DNA of 23,942 nucleotides, taken from an uncultured Flavobacteriales bacterium (GTDB lineage: Bacteria; Bacteroidota; Bacteroidia; Flavobacteriales_D; Sanyastnellaceae). Where the stretch lies: the NCBI GenBank assembly GCA_937974555.1, contig CALJKR010000077.1:1-23942 (forward strand), in the 5' to 3' direction. Positions within the stretch are counted from its first letter, which is position 1. Each line of letters begins with the position of its first letter. The translations under genes were made by a program, and so were the position numbers. This document shows, piece after piece, positions 8,154 through 16,045 of the stretch. Below the pieces are notes generated by a model that saw only the letters and a list, made by a program, of their open reading frames with translations, had not been told where the DNA came from and did not search any database.

Positions 8154-9533
8154 TTAGTGTTTTTCTGCTTCTTTTTTATAACTCTCTCCACTCACCTTCA
8201 AGATGGTCTTCAACTCATTCAACGCCAATACTGGGAAGTAACGAGCAAACAACAAGAACAAAGTGAAGAAGATACCGATGGTTCCGATGAACATACCGAC
8301 ATCAATTCCTGATGGATGGAACTCACCCCAAGCACCAGGAACATAATCACGGTGAATGGAAGTCACGATGATTACAAAACGCTCAAACCACATACCGATG
8401 TTTACCACGATTGACAATACAAAGGTTGCAGCCAAGTTGGTACGGATTTTCTTGAACCAGAACAACTGTGGACTGATTACGTTACAAGTCATCATCATCC
8501 AGTAAGACCAACTGTATGGTCCAGAGAAACGGTTGATGAACGCGTACGCTTCATATTCTACACCACTGTACCAAGAGATGAACAACTCTGTCAAGTAAGC
8601 CACACCCACGATAGATCCAGTTACAATGATTACGATATTCATATACTCTACGTGTCTCACATGAATGTAGGCCTCCAATCTCATGGTTTTACGCATGATC
8701 AACAACAATGTCAATACCATAGCGAAACCTGAGAAAATCGCTCCAGATACGAAGTATGGAGGGAAGATTGTGGTGTGCCATCCGGGAACTACCGATGTGG
8801 CAAAGTCCATGGATACGATAGAGTGAACCGAGAATACCAATGGTGTAGCGATACCAGCCAAAACCAAAGAAACCTCTTCAAAACGTGTCCAGTTCTTTGC
8901 ACGACCTGACCAACCAAAACTCAAGATGCTATAGAATCTTTTCATTCCTGGCTTCACCATTCTATCGCGAATCGTTGCGAAATCGGGTATCAAACCGATG
9001 TACCAGAACACCAATGAAACTGAGAAATAAGTTGAGATTGCAAATACGTCCCACATCAAAGCGGAGTTGAAGTTGGGCCACAATGAACCAAACTGGTTCG
9101 GCAAAGGCAAGGTCCAATAGGCTTGCCAAACACGACCCATGTGGAATACAGGGAACACGGCTGCCATCATTACCGCAAAAATGGTCATCGCTTCTGCAGA
9201 ACGGTTAATCGCCATTCTCCAACGTTGACGGAACAACAACAATACAGCGGAAATCAAAGTACCGGCGTGACCGATACCCACCCACCATACGAAGTTGGTA
9301 ATATCCCAAGCCCAACCTACGGTCTTGTTCAATCCCCATGCTCCAATACCGGTTGCTACCAAGTAGGAGATACATCCTACTCCGTACAATGCGATAACGG
9401 CTGCAATTGATAATGCTATTTTCCACTGACGAGGTGCAGGACCTTCGATCGGACCAACGATATCATTGGTGATGTCATGATAGGTCTTGTGACCTAAAAT
9501 CAGTGGCTGACGGATAGAAGCTTCTTTTAACAT
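8154..9533 (-). CDS. actC: Alternative Complex III subunit ActC (NrfD/PsrC-like)
   Basis: ActC is the NrfD-like integral membrane subunit that probably binds and oxidises the quinol and passes electrons to the Fe-S clusters of ActB. The 459 residues hold about ten hydrophobic helices; the N-terminus is a polar segment with VGPIEGPAP (26-34). Typical features are WVGIGHAGTLISAVLLL, FPVFHMGRVW and VFSVHSIVSMDFA, with conserved His residues in membrane helices. It starts 9 nt after actB and ends 18 nt before actD. NrfD proteins also occur in other respiratory complexes, but the actABCDEF order settles the assignment. Confidence 0.95.
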   Translation of the reverse strand: MLKEASIRQPLILGHKTYHDITNDIVGPIEGPAPRQWKIALSIAAVIALYGVGCISYLVATGIGAWGLNKTVGWAWDITNFVWWVGIGHAGTLISAVLLLFRQRWRMAINRSAEAMTIFAVMMAAVFPVFHMGRVWQAYWTLPLPNQFGSLWPNFNSALMWDVFAISTYFSVSLVFWYIGLIPDFATIRDRMVKPGMKRFYSILSFGWSGRAKNWTRFEEVSLVLAGIATPLVFSVHSIVSMDFATSVVPGWHTTIFPPYFVSGAIFSGFAMVLTLLLIMRKTMRLEAYIHVRHVEYMNIVIIVTGSIVGVAYLTELFISWYSGVEYEAYAFINRFSGPYSWSYWMMMTCNVISPQLFWFKKIRTNLAATFVLSIVVNIGMWFERFVIIVTSIHRDYVPGAWGEFHPSGIDVGMFIGTIGIFFTLFLLFARYFPVLALNELKTILKVSGESYKKEAEKH

Positions 9534-9542
9534 AGTATTGGT

Positions 9543-12500
9543 TTATGCTTCGGTTTCAATATTTCTAACTTTTGTCATGTAGTAGATGTTGGGTTGAATT
9601 CCAACTTCTTCCAACGCGTGGTAAGAACGGTTGTTCTTAGAACGACCTGTGTTCTCACTGTTTGTATCGTTCAAATCACCAAATACGATGGCGTGTGTAG
9701 GACAAGCCTCAGCACAAGCAGTCACAATGGCTCCGTCTGCTACAACTTCTCCACGTTTCTTGGCATCAATCTTACCCGCTTGGATACGTTGTTGACACAT
9801 GCTACATTTTTCCATCACACCACGGGTACGAACCGTAACATCTGGATTCAATACCATACGCATCGTTTCGTCTTGAGATGGATTGAATTTGCCAAAGCGA
9901 TCGTTGGTTACATAGTTGAACCAGTTGAAGCGACGCACTTTGTATGGACAGTTGTTTGCACAGTAACGGGTACCGATACAACGGTTGTAGGCCATGTTGT
10001 TCAAACCTTCATTGCTATGGGTTGTAGCAGCCACTGGACATACCGTCTCACAAGGAGCGTGGTTACAGTGTTGACACATCATTGGCATGTGAACAGTTTG
10101 AGGATTTTCTGTTGGGATTTCCATATCGCCATAAGCTGCAATGGTTCCCAATCCTTTGTTTTCTTTGGTTTCTTCCAAAGTAGCAAAATCAGAAGAGAAG
10201 TAACGGTCAATACGCATCCAATGCATATCACGGTGACGCTTAACCTCTGTTTTACCCACAACTGGAACGTTGTTTTCTGTATGACAAGCGGTGATACAAG
10301 CACCACAACCAATACAGCTCGACAAGTCGATGGTCATTCCCCAACGATGTCCAACGTTCTCTACAGGATGATCCGCCCACAAGTCCATGTCACGAACAGG
10401 AACTCTGTCTTGCGCGTTAATTGAACCATCACCATTTACATCTGCGTGAACAGGTAAAGTAGGTGAAGTATTCCAAGTGGCCTTGCCCTTTTCAACTGAC
10501 TTCTCTTTCAAGTACGCAGCCAAAGTGGTTTCTTTTACAACTGAATCACGGCCCATTACTGTGCTGTGCAATTGTGTAGAAGCCAATGGATAGGTAGCAT
10601 TCATGGACTCGATGGTCACATCAAATGCTGCATAGTTTCCTTTGTTTACAAATACAAATGCGTTTTTACCAATGGGTGTACGCATGTCATTTTCCATCAA
10701 ATAATCACCATCGCCGTCTACTTGATAAGCAGCCTTTCCGATGGCTTCATTGTTGGCACCGCGACCGTAACCCAAGGCGATACTCACAGTACCTTTCTTT
10801 TGTCCCGGAATCGCGACAGCTGGCAATACGATTTCTTGGCCATTGGCTTTCACCTTCACCAAGTTTGAATCTTCTTGTTCGCCGATATACAAATTGAATC
10901 CCATTTCTTTCATGTCCGCTGGGGCCATGGCTACATAGTTGTCCCAGGTAACTTTAGAAATAGGATCAGGAGTCTCTTGCAAAACGGGGTTGTTGGCATG
11001 ATTACCCAATCCCATGTTTACTGCAGTGTACAATGACATCTCCCAAGCACCCGCACGGGTTGCATTGATCGCAGTTACCGCAGCACTCACATCCATTGAT
11101 GACGCCACTGGAGCTGCTGCTGCCACTACTGGAGCTGCACCTTCAACAGCGGTTGGATCTTCTACTACAGTTTGTGCAGCAAAAGTTCCGTTGTGAACGG
11201 CAGAATACCAATTGGTATCTGCATCCATCATCGCAGGGGTATAAGCAGCGTTAAAATTCAAACGCAAATAATCGTAGTAACTCATGTTGTTACCTGACCA
11301 AGCCAAATAATTTTGACCTGCAGCACGAGTATTGTACATCGGGCTGATGGTTGGTTGAACCAAATCTATACGACCGGCTACTGCACTCAAATCATCCCAT
11401 GATTCCAACTGATGGTGGTCTGGCGCATGATAAGTACACTTGGCTGCCGTTTCATCCGCATACAATGCCGTAGAAATGGTCGTTTTTACTTTGGCCAATG
11501 CATTGGCAAAGTTCAAATGAGCCAAGTTATAGTTTGGATTACATCCATGAACAATCAATACATCAACAGCACCGCTATTCATTTCAGTGATCAACGCAGA
11601 CAATTCAGCGTCGTTTCCTGCATACAAATTCAAATGCTGAGTCATGTTCAACGTAGTACCATAGTTGCCCAACATTTTGTTGATCGCTACAACCACTCTT
11701 TGAACATTGGCATCGTTGCTACCTGCTACAACTACTGAAGAACCAGCAGCTGCCTTCAACTCTTTGGCCATCTTGCTGATCACTGCAGCATCTACTCCTT
11801 CAACGGCCGCATTGCTTCCGTTTAAAGCAGCATAAAGTGCAGTTACCACCTTTCCTTCTTGAGAAGGCTTGATGGCTACACGAACATCTGCGTTTGAACC
11901 TGTCAAAGACATGGTGGTTTCAAACTGGTAATGTTTGCTCATGCTGCCTGATTCTGGTCTTCTACCTGCAGCATAATCTGCAGCAAAAACGTTAGAAGTC
12001 AACCAAGAACCCAAGAAATCAGCACCGATGCTCACAATTACTTTGGCTTTATCAAAATGGTATTGTGGTACAACAGCCTTTCCAAAAGCTTCGCCATGCG
12101 CAGTAGTCAAACCATTGTAAGAAACCGCGTCATACTGAACATGCTTTACCTTACCCGCATTAGCACCGGCAAAAGCCGCAATCGCCTTTTGGGTAGTCGA
12201 GCTAATAATAGTGTTGGAAATAACGCGGATATTTTTTGCAGAAGCAAAAACACCGGCCATCTCTTTGTCCAACGCATCCCACGTAATGTCAGAGCCTGAC
12301 TTACGAGGACCTTTTACACGCTCTTCATCATAAATCTCTAAAACGGAACCGTTGATACGGGCATTAACCGCACCGTGTCCCCAGCCGTGTGATTTATTTC
12401 CTTTGATGAAAATAGGACGACCTTCACGGGTTTTAACCAACAAGTTGGCATAGTCCACCCCATCATAATATGTTGTTGCGTAGAAATTGGCAATACCTGG

Positions 12501-12761
12501 AGTGATATCCTCAGGCTTTACCACGTAAGGAATACTCTTTACCACTGGGGCTTCGCAGGCAGCCAATGTAGCTGCAGCGACACTGAATCCCATGAACTTC
12601 AAGAAGTCACGGCGTCCAGTATTTGCCTTTGACAATTTCTCGTCTGCAAAAGCATTTAACCCATTGTTCGCAGGTGCGAACTCCTGAGAAACTGCTTCTT
12701 GGAAGGATTCACGATTGTTGAATTCTTCCAAACTAGTCCAATATTTTTTATTGTTACTCAT
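9543..12761 (-). CDS. actB: Alternative Complex III iron-sulfur subunit ActB (MoCo-like plus ferredoxin domains)
   Basis: ActB is the large periplasmic subunit that conducts electrons from ActC to the haems. The N-terminus has the extended Bacteroidota Tat leader (KKYWTSLEEF at 5-14, GRRDFLKF at 49-56), and LAAC at 66-69 forms a lipobox, so C69 may be acylated. Residues of about 75-750 form a molybdopterin-enzyme-like domain without visible cofactor ligands. The C-terminal part holds four clusters' worth of Cys: C816/819/822/826, C896/899/904/908, C928/934/938 with T931 in CIGTRYC (the expected [3Fe-4S] site), and C986/989/1016/1020. An Ala/Pro/Val-rich stretch lies near 530-550, and a dockerin-like calcium loop at 774-785. 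It starts 18 nt after actA. At 1072 residues it is of normal size. Confidence 0.96.
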   Translation of the reverse strand: MSNNKKYWTSLEEFNNRESFQEAVSQEFAPANNGLNAFADEKLSKANTGRRDFLKFMGFSVAAATLAACEAPVVKSIPYVVKPEDITPGIANFYATTYYDGVDYANLLVKTREGRPIFIKGNKSHGWGHGAVNARINGSVLEIYDEERVKGPRKSGSDITWDALDKEMAGVFASAKNIRVISNTIISSTTQKAIAAFAGANAGKVKHVQYDAVSYNGLTTAHGEAFGKAVVPQYHFDKAKVIVSIGADFLGSWLTSNVFAADYAAGRRPESGSMSKHYQFETTMSLTGSNADVRVAIKPSQEGKVVTALYAALNGSNAAVEGVDAAVISKMAKELKAAAGSSVVVAGSNDANVQRVVVAINKMLGNYGTTLNMTQHLNLYAGNDAELSALITEMNSGAVDVLIVHGCNPNYNLAHLNFANALAKVKTTISTALYADETAAKCTYHAPDHHQLESWDDLSAVAGRIDLVQPTISPMYNTRAAGQNYLAWSGNNMSYYDYLRLNFNAAYTPAMMDADTNWYSAVHNGTFAAQTVVEDPTAVEGAAPVVAAAAPVASSMDVSAAVTAINATRAGAWEMSLYTAVNMGLGNHANNPVLQETPDPISKVTWDNYVAMAPADMKEMGFNLYIGEQEDSNLVKVKANGQEIVLPAVAIPGQKKGTVSIALGYGRGANNEAIGKAAYQVDGDGDYLMENDMRTPIGKNAFVFVNKGNYAAFDVTIESMNATYPLASTQLHSTVMGRDSVVKETTLAAYLKEKSVEKGKATWNTSPTLPVHADVNGDGSINAQDRVPVRDMDLWADHPVENVGHRWGMTIDLSSCIGCGACITACHTENNVPVVGKTEVKRHRDMHWMRIDRYFSSDFATLEETKENKGLGTIAAYGDMEIPTENPQTVHMPMMCQHCNHAPCETVCPVAATTHSNEGLNNMAYNRCIGTRYCANNCPYKVRRFNWFNYVTNDRFGKFNPSQDETMRMVLNPDVTVRTRGVMEKCSMCQQRIQAGKIDAKKRGEVVADGAIVTACAEACPTHAIVFGDLNDTNSENTGRSKNNRSYHALEEVGIQPNIYYMTKVRNIETEA
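10407..10442 (-). other. Dockerin/EF-hand-like calcium loop coded within actB
   Basis: Residues 774-785 of ActB read DVNGDGSINAQD, which fits the 12-residue loop D-x-N-x-D-G-x-I-N-x-x-D of dockerin and EF-hand calcium sites, with acidic or amide residues at loop positions 1, 3, 5, 9 and 12. It lies between the MoCo-like domain and the first Fe-S motif (C816). The pattern is plain in the sequence; calcium binding is inferred. Confidence 0.6.
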
Positions 12762-12779
12762 GCTCGTAATTCCTTAAAA

Positions 12780-14177
12780 TTAATAGTGACATTTACCACA
12801 TTCCCAACCGCCCATTTCTTTAACGGTTACTTCACCATCTTCCATGATTTCTTTCAAAGTGCGCTTGCCTGTGGCAGACGATTCGAAACGCTTGTGCATC
12901 TCAACATAGTAATCCGAACTCTTAAGATCGATTTGCGCTTTGTTGTGACACTCGATACACCATCCCATGGTCAATGTGGGTTTGCTCAATTTGATCAAAC
13001 CGGTAACATCTTCTTGGGAATTGATTTCTTCGATTGGAGCCAAACGACCAACAGAATAAGTTTGAACGGGACCGTGGCATTGCTTACAATCCAACTTAGC
13101 ACCTGTTACGTGCAAACTGTGGTTGAAATTCACGTGGTCTGGCAAGTTGTGAACCTTGTTCCACTGAATCGGTTGTTGTTGGAAGTTCTCGATATATTGT
13201 CCAGTTGATGGATCAAAACCGATAGCTGCATAAATTTTAGAGATCTCTTTATCACCAGAAATTGCGCCTTTCTTAATCCCCTTGTGACAGTTCATACAAA
13301 CATTCACTGAAGGAATACCGGCATGCTTGGACTTGGCAGCAGATGAGTGACAGTATTGACAATCAATCTCGTTTTGACAAGCGTGGATGTTATGAGAGAA
13401 CCAAATGGGTTGGTCAGGCATGTAGCCTTGGTTCACCCCAATGCGATTCAATTTTCCGTATCCAATTACAGCCAAATAAAGAACAAGGATAAATCCTCCT
13501 ACTCCTACGTAGGCTCTGTGCTTCCACATCCAAGCTTTGGCAGACTGCCAGTATGTTTTGTCTTCAACTGGAGCCAAACCGTCACGTTCGTGTACCGCTT
13601 GTTTCAAAGATTTGGCGATGTTGGCAGCAGAAGCACCAATAATGGCAAGGATCACTCCGATAATGATCAACCAAATCAAAGTGCTTGAATCATTTTCATC
13701 ACCGAACTCTTCGATGATTTTATCCTCAATTTTGGGACATTTTTCATTGGCTGCCGCCGCGGCACCTGCATCAGCACCACCTGCACCGCCACCTGACTTC
13801 ACGTAGGCCATGATGTCCTTGATTTCAGCTTCGTTAACCGCCTGTGCGGCCATCCAGCCAAATTGAGGCACATACTTGGCAACCAAACCTTTCACATAAG
13901 CATCACCAGTACCGGCTGCCGCTTGTGGATTTTGGATCCATTTGACAAGTAAAGCGTCCTTGCCTGACCATCGCTGATCAACACCTTTTAAGCCAGGCGC
14001 CGCAAGTACCTCTTCGGTAATCTTGTGACACGAAGCACAGTTCGCTTTAAACAATTTTTCACCATTGGCGGCGTCACCACCCTCGTGAATAGAAGCGCTA
14101 GCTTGCTGAGCGCTCATGGTTACCAACAGTACAGCGCCTGTCAGTAATCTAAAAATACTTTTCGAAAAGCCCGTCAT
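12780..14177 (-). CDS. actA: Alternative Complex III multihaem cytochrome c ActA, fused to a monohaem domain
   Basis: ActA is the multihaem subunit passing electrons from ActB to the oxidase. From the ATG at 14175-14177 the protein has 465 residues. Residues 8-28 form a signal peptide ending ASA. A monohaem domain follows (C47-AS-C50-H51, probable ligand M109), then a Gly/Ala linker at 129-143, a hydrophobic helix at 166-186, a second at 222-240, and five CxxCH motifs at 273-277, 294-298, 364-368, 407-411 and 460-464, making six in all. The frame is open to a TTG at 14219, but that codon lies inside the likely -7 element, so I prefer the ATG, which also gives a normal leader. It is the first gene of the act-cox run; actB follows after 18 nt. 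Confidence 0.94.
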   Translation of the reverse strand: MTGFSKSIFRLLTGAVLLVTMSAQQASASIHEGGDAANGEKLFKANCASCHKITEEVLAAPGLKGVDQRWSGKDALLVKWIQNPQAAAGTGDAYVKGLVAKYVPQFGWMAAQAVNEAEIKDIMAYVKSGGGAGGADAGAAAAANEKCPKIEDKIIEEFGDENDSSTLIWLIIIGVILAIIGASAANIAKSLKQAVHERDGLAPVEDKTYWQSAKAWMWKHRAYVGVGGFILVLYLAVIGYGKLNRIGVNQGYMPDQPIWFSHNIHACQNEIDCQYCHSSAAKSKHAGIPSVNVCMNCHKGIKKGAISGDKEISKIYAAIGFDPSTGQYIENFQQQPIQWNKVHNLPDHVNFNHSLHVTGAKLDCKQCHGPVQTYSVGRLAPIEEINSQEDVTGLIKLSKPTLTMGWCIECHNKAQIDLKSSDYYVEMHKRFESSATGKRTLKEIMEDGEVTVKEMGGWECGKCHY

Positions 14178-14216
14178 TGCTCGGTTTTTACAGTTTTTCC
14201 AATTTGGAATCAAGCG

Positions 14217-14224
14217 CAAAAATA
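14217..14224 (-). promoter_or_regulatory. Candidate -7 element for the act-cox operon
   Basis: Read on the minus strand this is TATTTTTG, matching the Bacteroidota -7 consensus TAnnTTTG. It lies 40 nt upstream of the actA ATG, so transcription would start near 14210 with a leader of about 30 nt. No good TTTG-type -33 element is seen at the usual distance, so this is a candidate only. The rest of the 14225-14381 gap holds no gene I can support. Confidence 0.4.
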
Positions 14225-14381
14225 ACCAAGGAAGATTATCACAGAACTGTCATCATCTAGGATTTACTAATTTAAAACGATTCTAAATAAAATTTGTTAA
14301 ACGCGTTGAAGCCATTTCATTGATTATGTGCGAATTGGCATTTTTCCCGAGTGATTTCAACCTTACTGGGTGAAAAAAACA

Positions 14382-14389
14382 TACTTTTG
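14382..14389 (+). promoter_or_regulatory. Candidate -7 element for the SPOR-like gene
   Basis: TACTTTTG matches TAnnTTTG but ends only 5 nt before the ATG at 14395, so the transcript would be leaderless or nearly so. A clear -33 element is missing. Weak evidence. Confidence 0.3.
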
Positions 14390-14394
14390 TCAGT

Positions 14395-14826
14395 ATGTTA
14401 AAAGTTGGAATTTTGGTTTTTATCATGTCGATGGGTTTCTGTGGAAATCTGCTCGCGCAGGTTCCTGAAAGTAACCCTGTAACCTACCCTAACTTATCAA
14501 AAGGCAGTGTCCGTTGGGTGGTACCAGAAAAAGTGCAGCAAGTAGATTATAAGAACAGAAAACTCACCACGCAGTCGGGATATCGCATTCAGATTTTCAT
14601 CGGTCCTTTGGATCAGGCAAAAAAATTCAGACAAGATTACATAGCTGCGCATCCTGGAAGCTTGATTTACTTGTCACAAAACATCCCCGATCACGTGTTG
14701 CGCTTGGGTAACTACCTCTCCAAAGCAGATGCCAGAGAAGCCTTAAAAGAAGTGAGACGAGAAATTCCTTCTGCCTTTATTGTTGACGACATGGTGGAAC
14801 CACCGAGGATTGATTTGAAAGATTGA
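14395..14826 (+). CDS. Secreted protein with SPOR-like domain
   Basis: This 143-residue protein has a signal peptide (KVGILVFIMSMGFCGNLLA, cleavage near residue 21-22) and no proper lipobox around C16. Residues of about 62-135 resemble a SPOR domain: GYRIQIFIG at the start, a YL strand, then LRLGNYLSKADAREALKEVR and a closing FIVDD strand. SPOR domains bind denuded glycan strands of peptidoglycan, often at division sites. The region at 23-60 is polar and perhaps unstructured. It is divergent from actA and 53 nt upstream of hmgA on the same strand; no functional tie to tyrosine breakdown is evident. SPOR assignment is likely but not certain. Confidence 0.8.
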   Translation: MLKVGILVFIMSMGFCGNLLAQVPESNPVTYPNLSKGSVRWVVPEKVQQVDYKNRKLTTQSGYRIQIFIGPLDQAKKFRQDYIAAHPGSLIYLSQNIPDHVLRLGNYLSKADAREALKEVRREIPSAFIVDDMVEPPRIDLKD

Positions 14827-14858
14827 CGAGTATCATTATTCATAAAATCACCTCCAAT

Positions 14859-14866
14859 TACATTTG
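14859..14866 (+). promoter_or_regulatory. Candidate -7 element for hmgA-hppD
   Basis: TACATTTG matches the Bacteroidota -7 consensus TAnnTTTG and lies 13 nt before the hmgA ATG, giving a very short leader. The upstream -33 region shows no clear TTTG. The gap 14827-14879 has no terminator, so read-through from the SPOR-like gene is also possible. Confidence 0.45.
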
Positions 14867-14879
14867 AAAAAAAAAGTTT

Positions 14880-16034
14880 ATGCCGATATATCATCAACTT
14901 GGTAATATCCCACACAAGAGACACACGGTTTTTGAAAAACCCAATGGTGGAATTTACTACGAACAATTGTTTGGAACTGAAGGTTTCAGTGGAACTTCTG
15001 CACTGTTGTATCATGTGCATCGACCCACCATGATTTCTTCCTTTGGGGAAGCCAAAGATGTTAGTCCGATTGCTGCGATTCAAAAAAACATTTCGCCATA
15101 CATGCTTCAAGGTTTTCAATCAGAACCCAAAGCAGATTACTTGGAGAGCAGAAACGTTGTGCTTTTTAACAATGACCTTCACATTAGCGTTGCAGCTCCT
15201 ACCACCAGCTTGACGGAGTATTTTTATAAAAATGCCGATGCGGATGAGGTCATTTTCGTTCATGAAGGAACAGGGACATTGCGCACCATGCTGGGCAATA
15301 TCACTTTTGGCTACGGCGATTATTTGGTCATCCCCCGTGGTATGATATACCAAATTTCATTTGATACGCCCAACAATCGTTTGCTCATTGTGGACAGTTT
15401 TTCTCCTGTGGTCACTCCGCATCGTTACCGCAATGAATTTGGACAATTGTTGGAACACTCTCCATTTTGTGAGCGAGACATCAGACGTCCATCGAATTTA
15501 GAAACCCATGATGTTTTGGGATCCTTTACGGTTAAGATCAAAAAACAAGGCATGTTGCACGAATTGGTATATGCCAGTCATCCATTTGATGTGATTGGTT
15601 GGGATGGTTACAATTATCCCTATGCCTTTTCGATTCATGATTTTGAACCCATCACGGGTCGTGTACACCAACCACCACCCGTGCATCAAAACTTTGAAGC
15701 ACACAATTTTGTTATTTGTTCATTCTGTCCCCGATTATACGATTACCATCCGAAGTCCATTCCTGCGCCATACAACCACAGCAACATCGATTCTGATGAG
15801 GTATTGTATTATGTAGATGGGGACTTCATGAGTCGCAATCACGTTGAAAAAGGATTCATCTCTTTGCACCCCGGTGGAATTCCACATGGTCCCCATCCCG
15901 GAGCCTACGAAAGAAGCATCGGGCAGAAAGAGACTTTGGAATTGGCGGTGATGATTGATACATTCCGTCCCCTGCAATTGACACAAAGTGCATTGGACAT
16001 GCAACTCAGTGATTACGCCAAATCTTGGATATAA
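14880..16034 (+). CDS. hmgA: Homogentisate 1,2-dioxygenase
   Basis: HmgA opens the ring of homogentisate with O2 to give maleylacetoacetate, in cytosolic tyrosine/phenylalanine catabolism. The 384 residues make two cupin-like parts; the N-terminal half has GTGTLRTMLGN and the YGDYLVIPRGM strand pair. The catalytic half contains the probable Fe(II) ligands H300, E307 (PYNHSNIDSDEV) and H336 (GGIPHGPHPGAYE). The length is below that of the roughly 430-445-residue human and proteobacterial enzymes, as in a shorter bacterial subgroup. The HxnE spacing is one residue longer than in the human enzyme as I align it by eye. hppD, the preceding pathway step, starts 11 nt downstream. Assignment is strong from the motifs and the partner gene. 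Confidence 0.93.
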   Translation: MPIYHQLGNIPHKRHTVFEKPNGGIYYEQLFGTEGFSGTSALLYHVHRPTMISSFGEAKDVSPIAAIQKNISPYMLQGFQSEPKADYLESRNVVLFNNDLHISVAAPTTSLTEYFYKNADADEVIFVHEGTGTLRTMLGNITFGYGDYLVIPRGMIYQISFDTPNNRLLIVDSFSPVVTPHRYRNEFGQLLEHSPFCERDIRRPSNLETHDVLGSFTVKIKKQGMLHELVYASHPFDVIGWDGYNYPYAFSIHDFEPITGRVHQPPPVHQNFEAHNFVICSFCPRLYDYHPKSIPAPYNHSNIDSDEVLYYVDGDFMSRNHVEKGFISLHPGGIPHGPHPGAYERSIGQKETLELAVMIDTFRPLQLTQSALDMQLSDYAKSWI

Positions 16035-16045
16035 AATTAAAAGCT

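Noticed and set aside
9594..10424. 276-codon open frame on the plus strand opposite actB
   Set aside because: It is antisense to the Fe-S part of actB; its Cys/Thr/His-rich product is a by-product of the actB codons.
9543..12761. ActB as a working molybdenum enzyme
   Set aside because: The MoCo-like domain shows no Cys/Ser metal ligand or N-terminal Fe-S motif, and ACIII ActB is known to lack the cofactor; the neighbours are all act genes.
14178..14219. TTG start extending ActA by 14 residues
   Set aside because: The ATG at 14177 gives a normal signal peptide, and the TTG falls within the likely -7 promoter element.
14225..14381. Small gene or RNA between actA and the SPOR-like gene
   Set aside because: No open frame with good start, no strong hairpin and no tRNA-like pattern seen; it reads as a divergent promoter region.
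16025..16045. TTG start extending HPPD by 7 residues and overlapping hmgA
   Set aside because: The ATG at 16046 is better placed and fits the family N-terminus.
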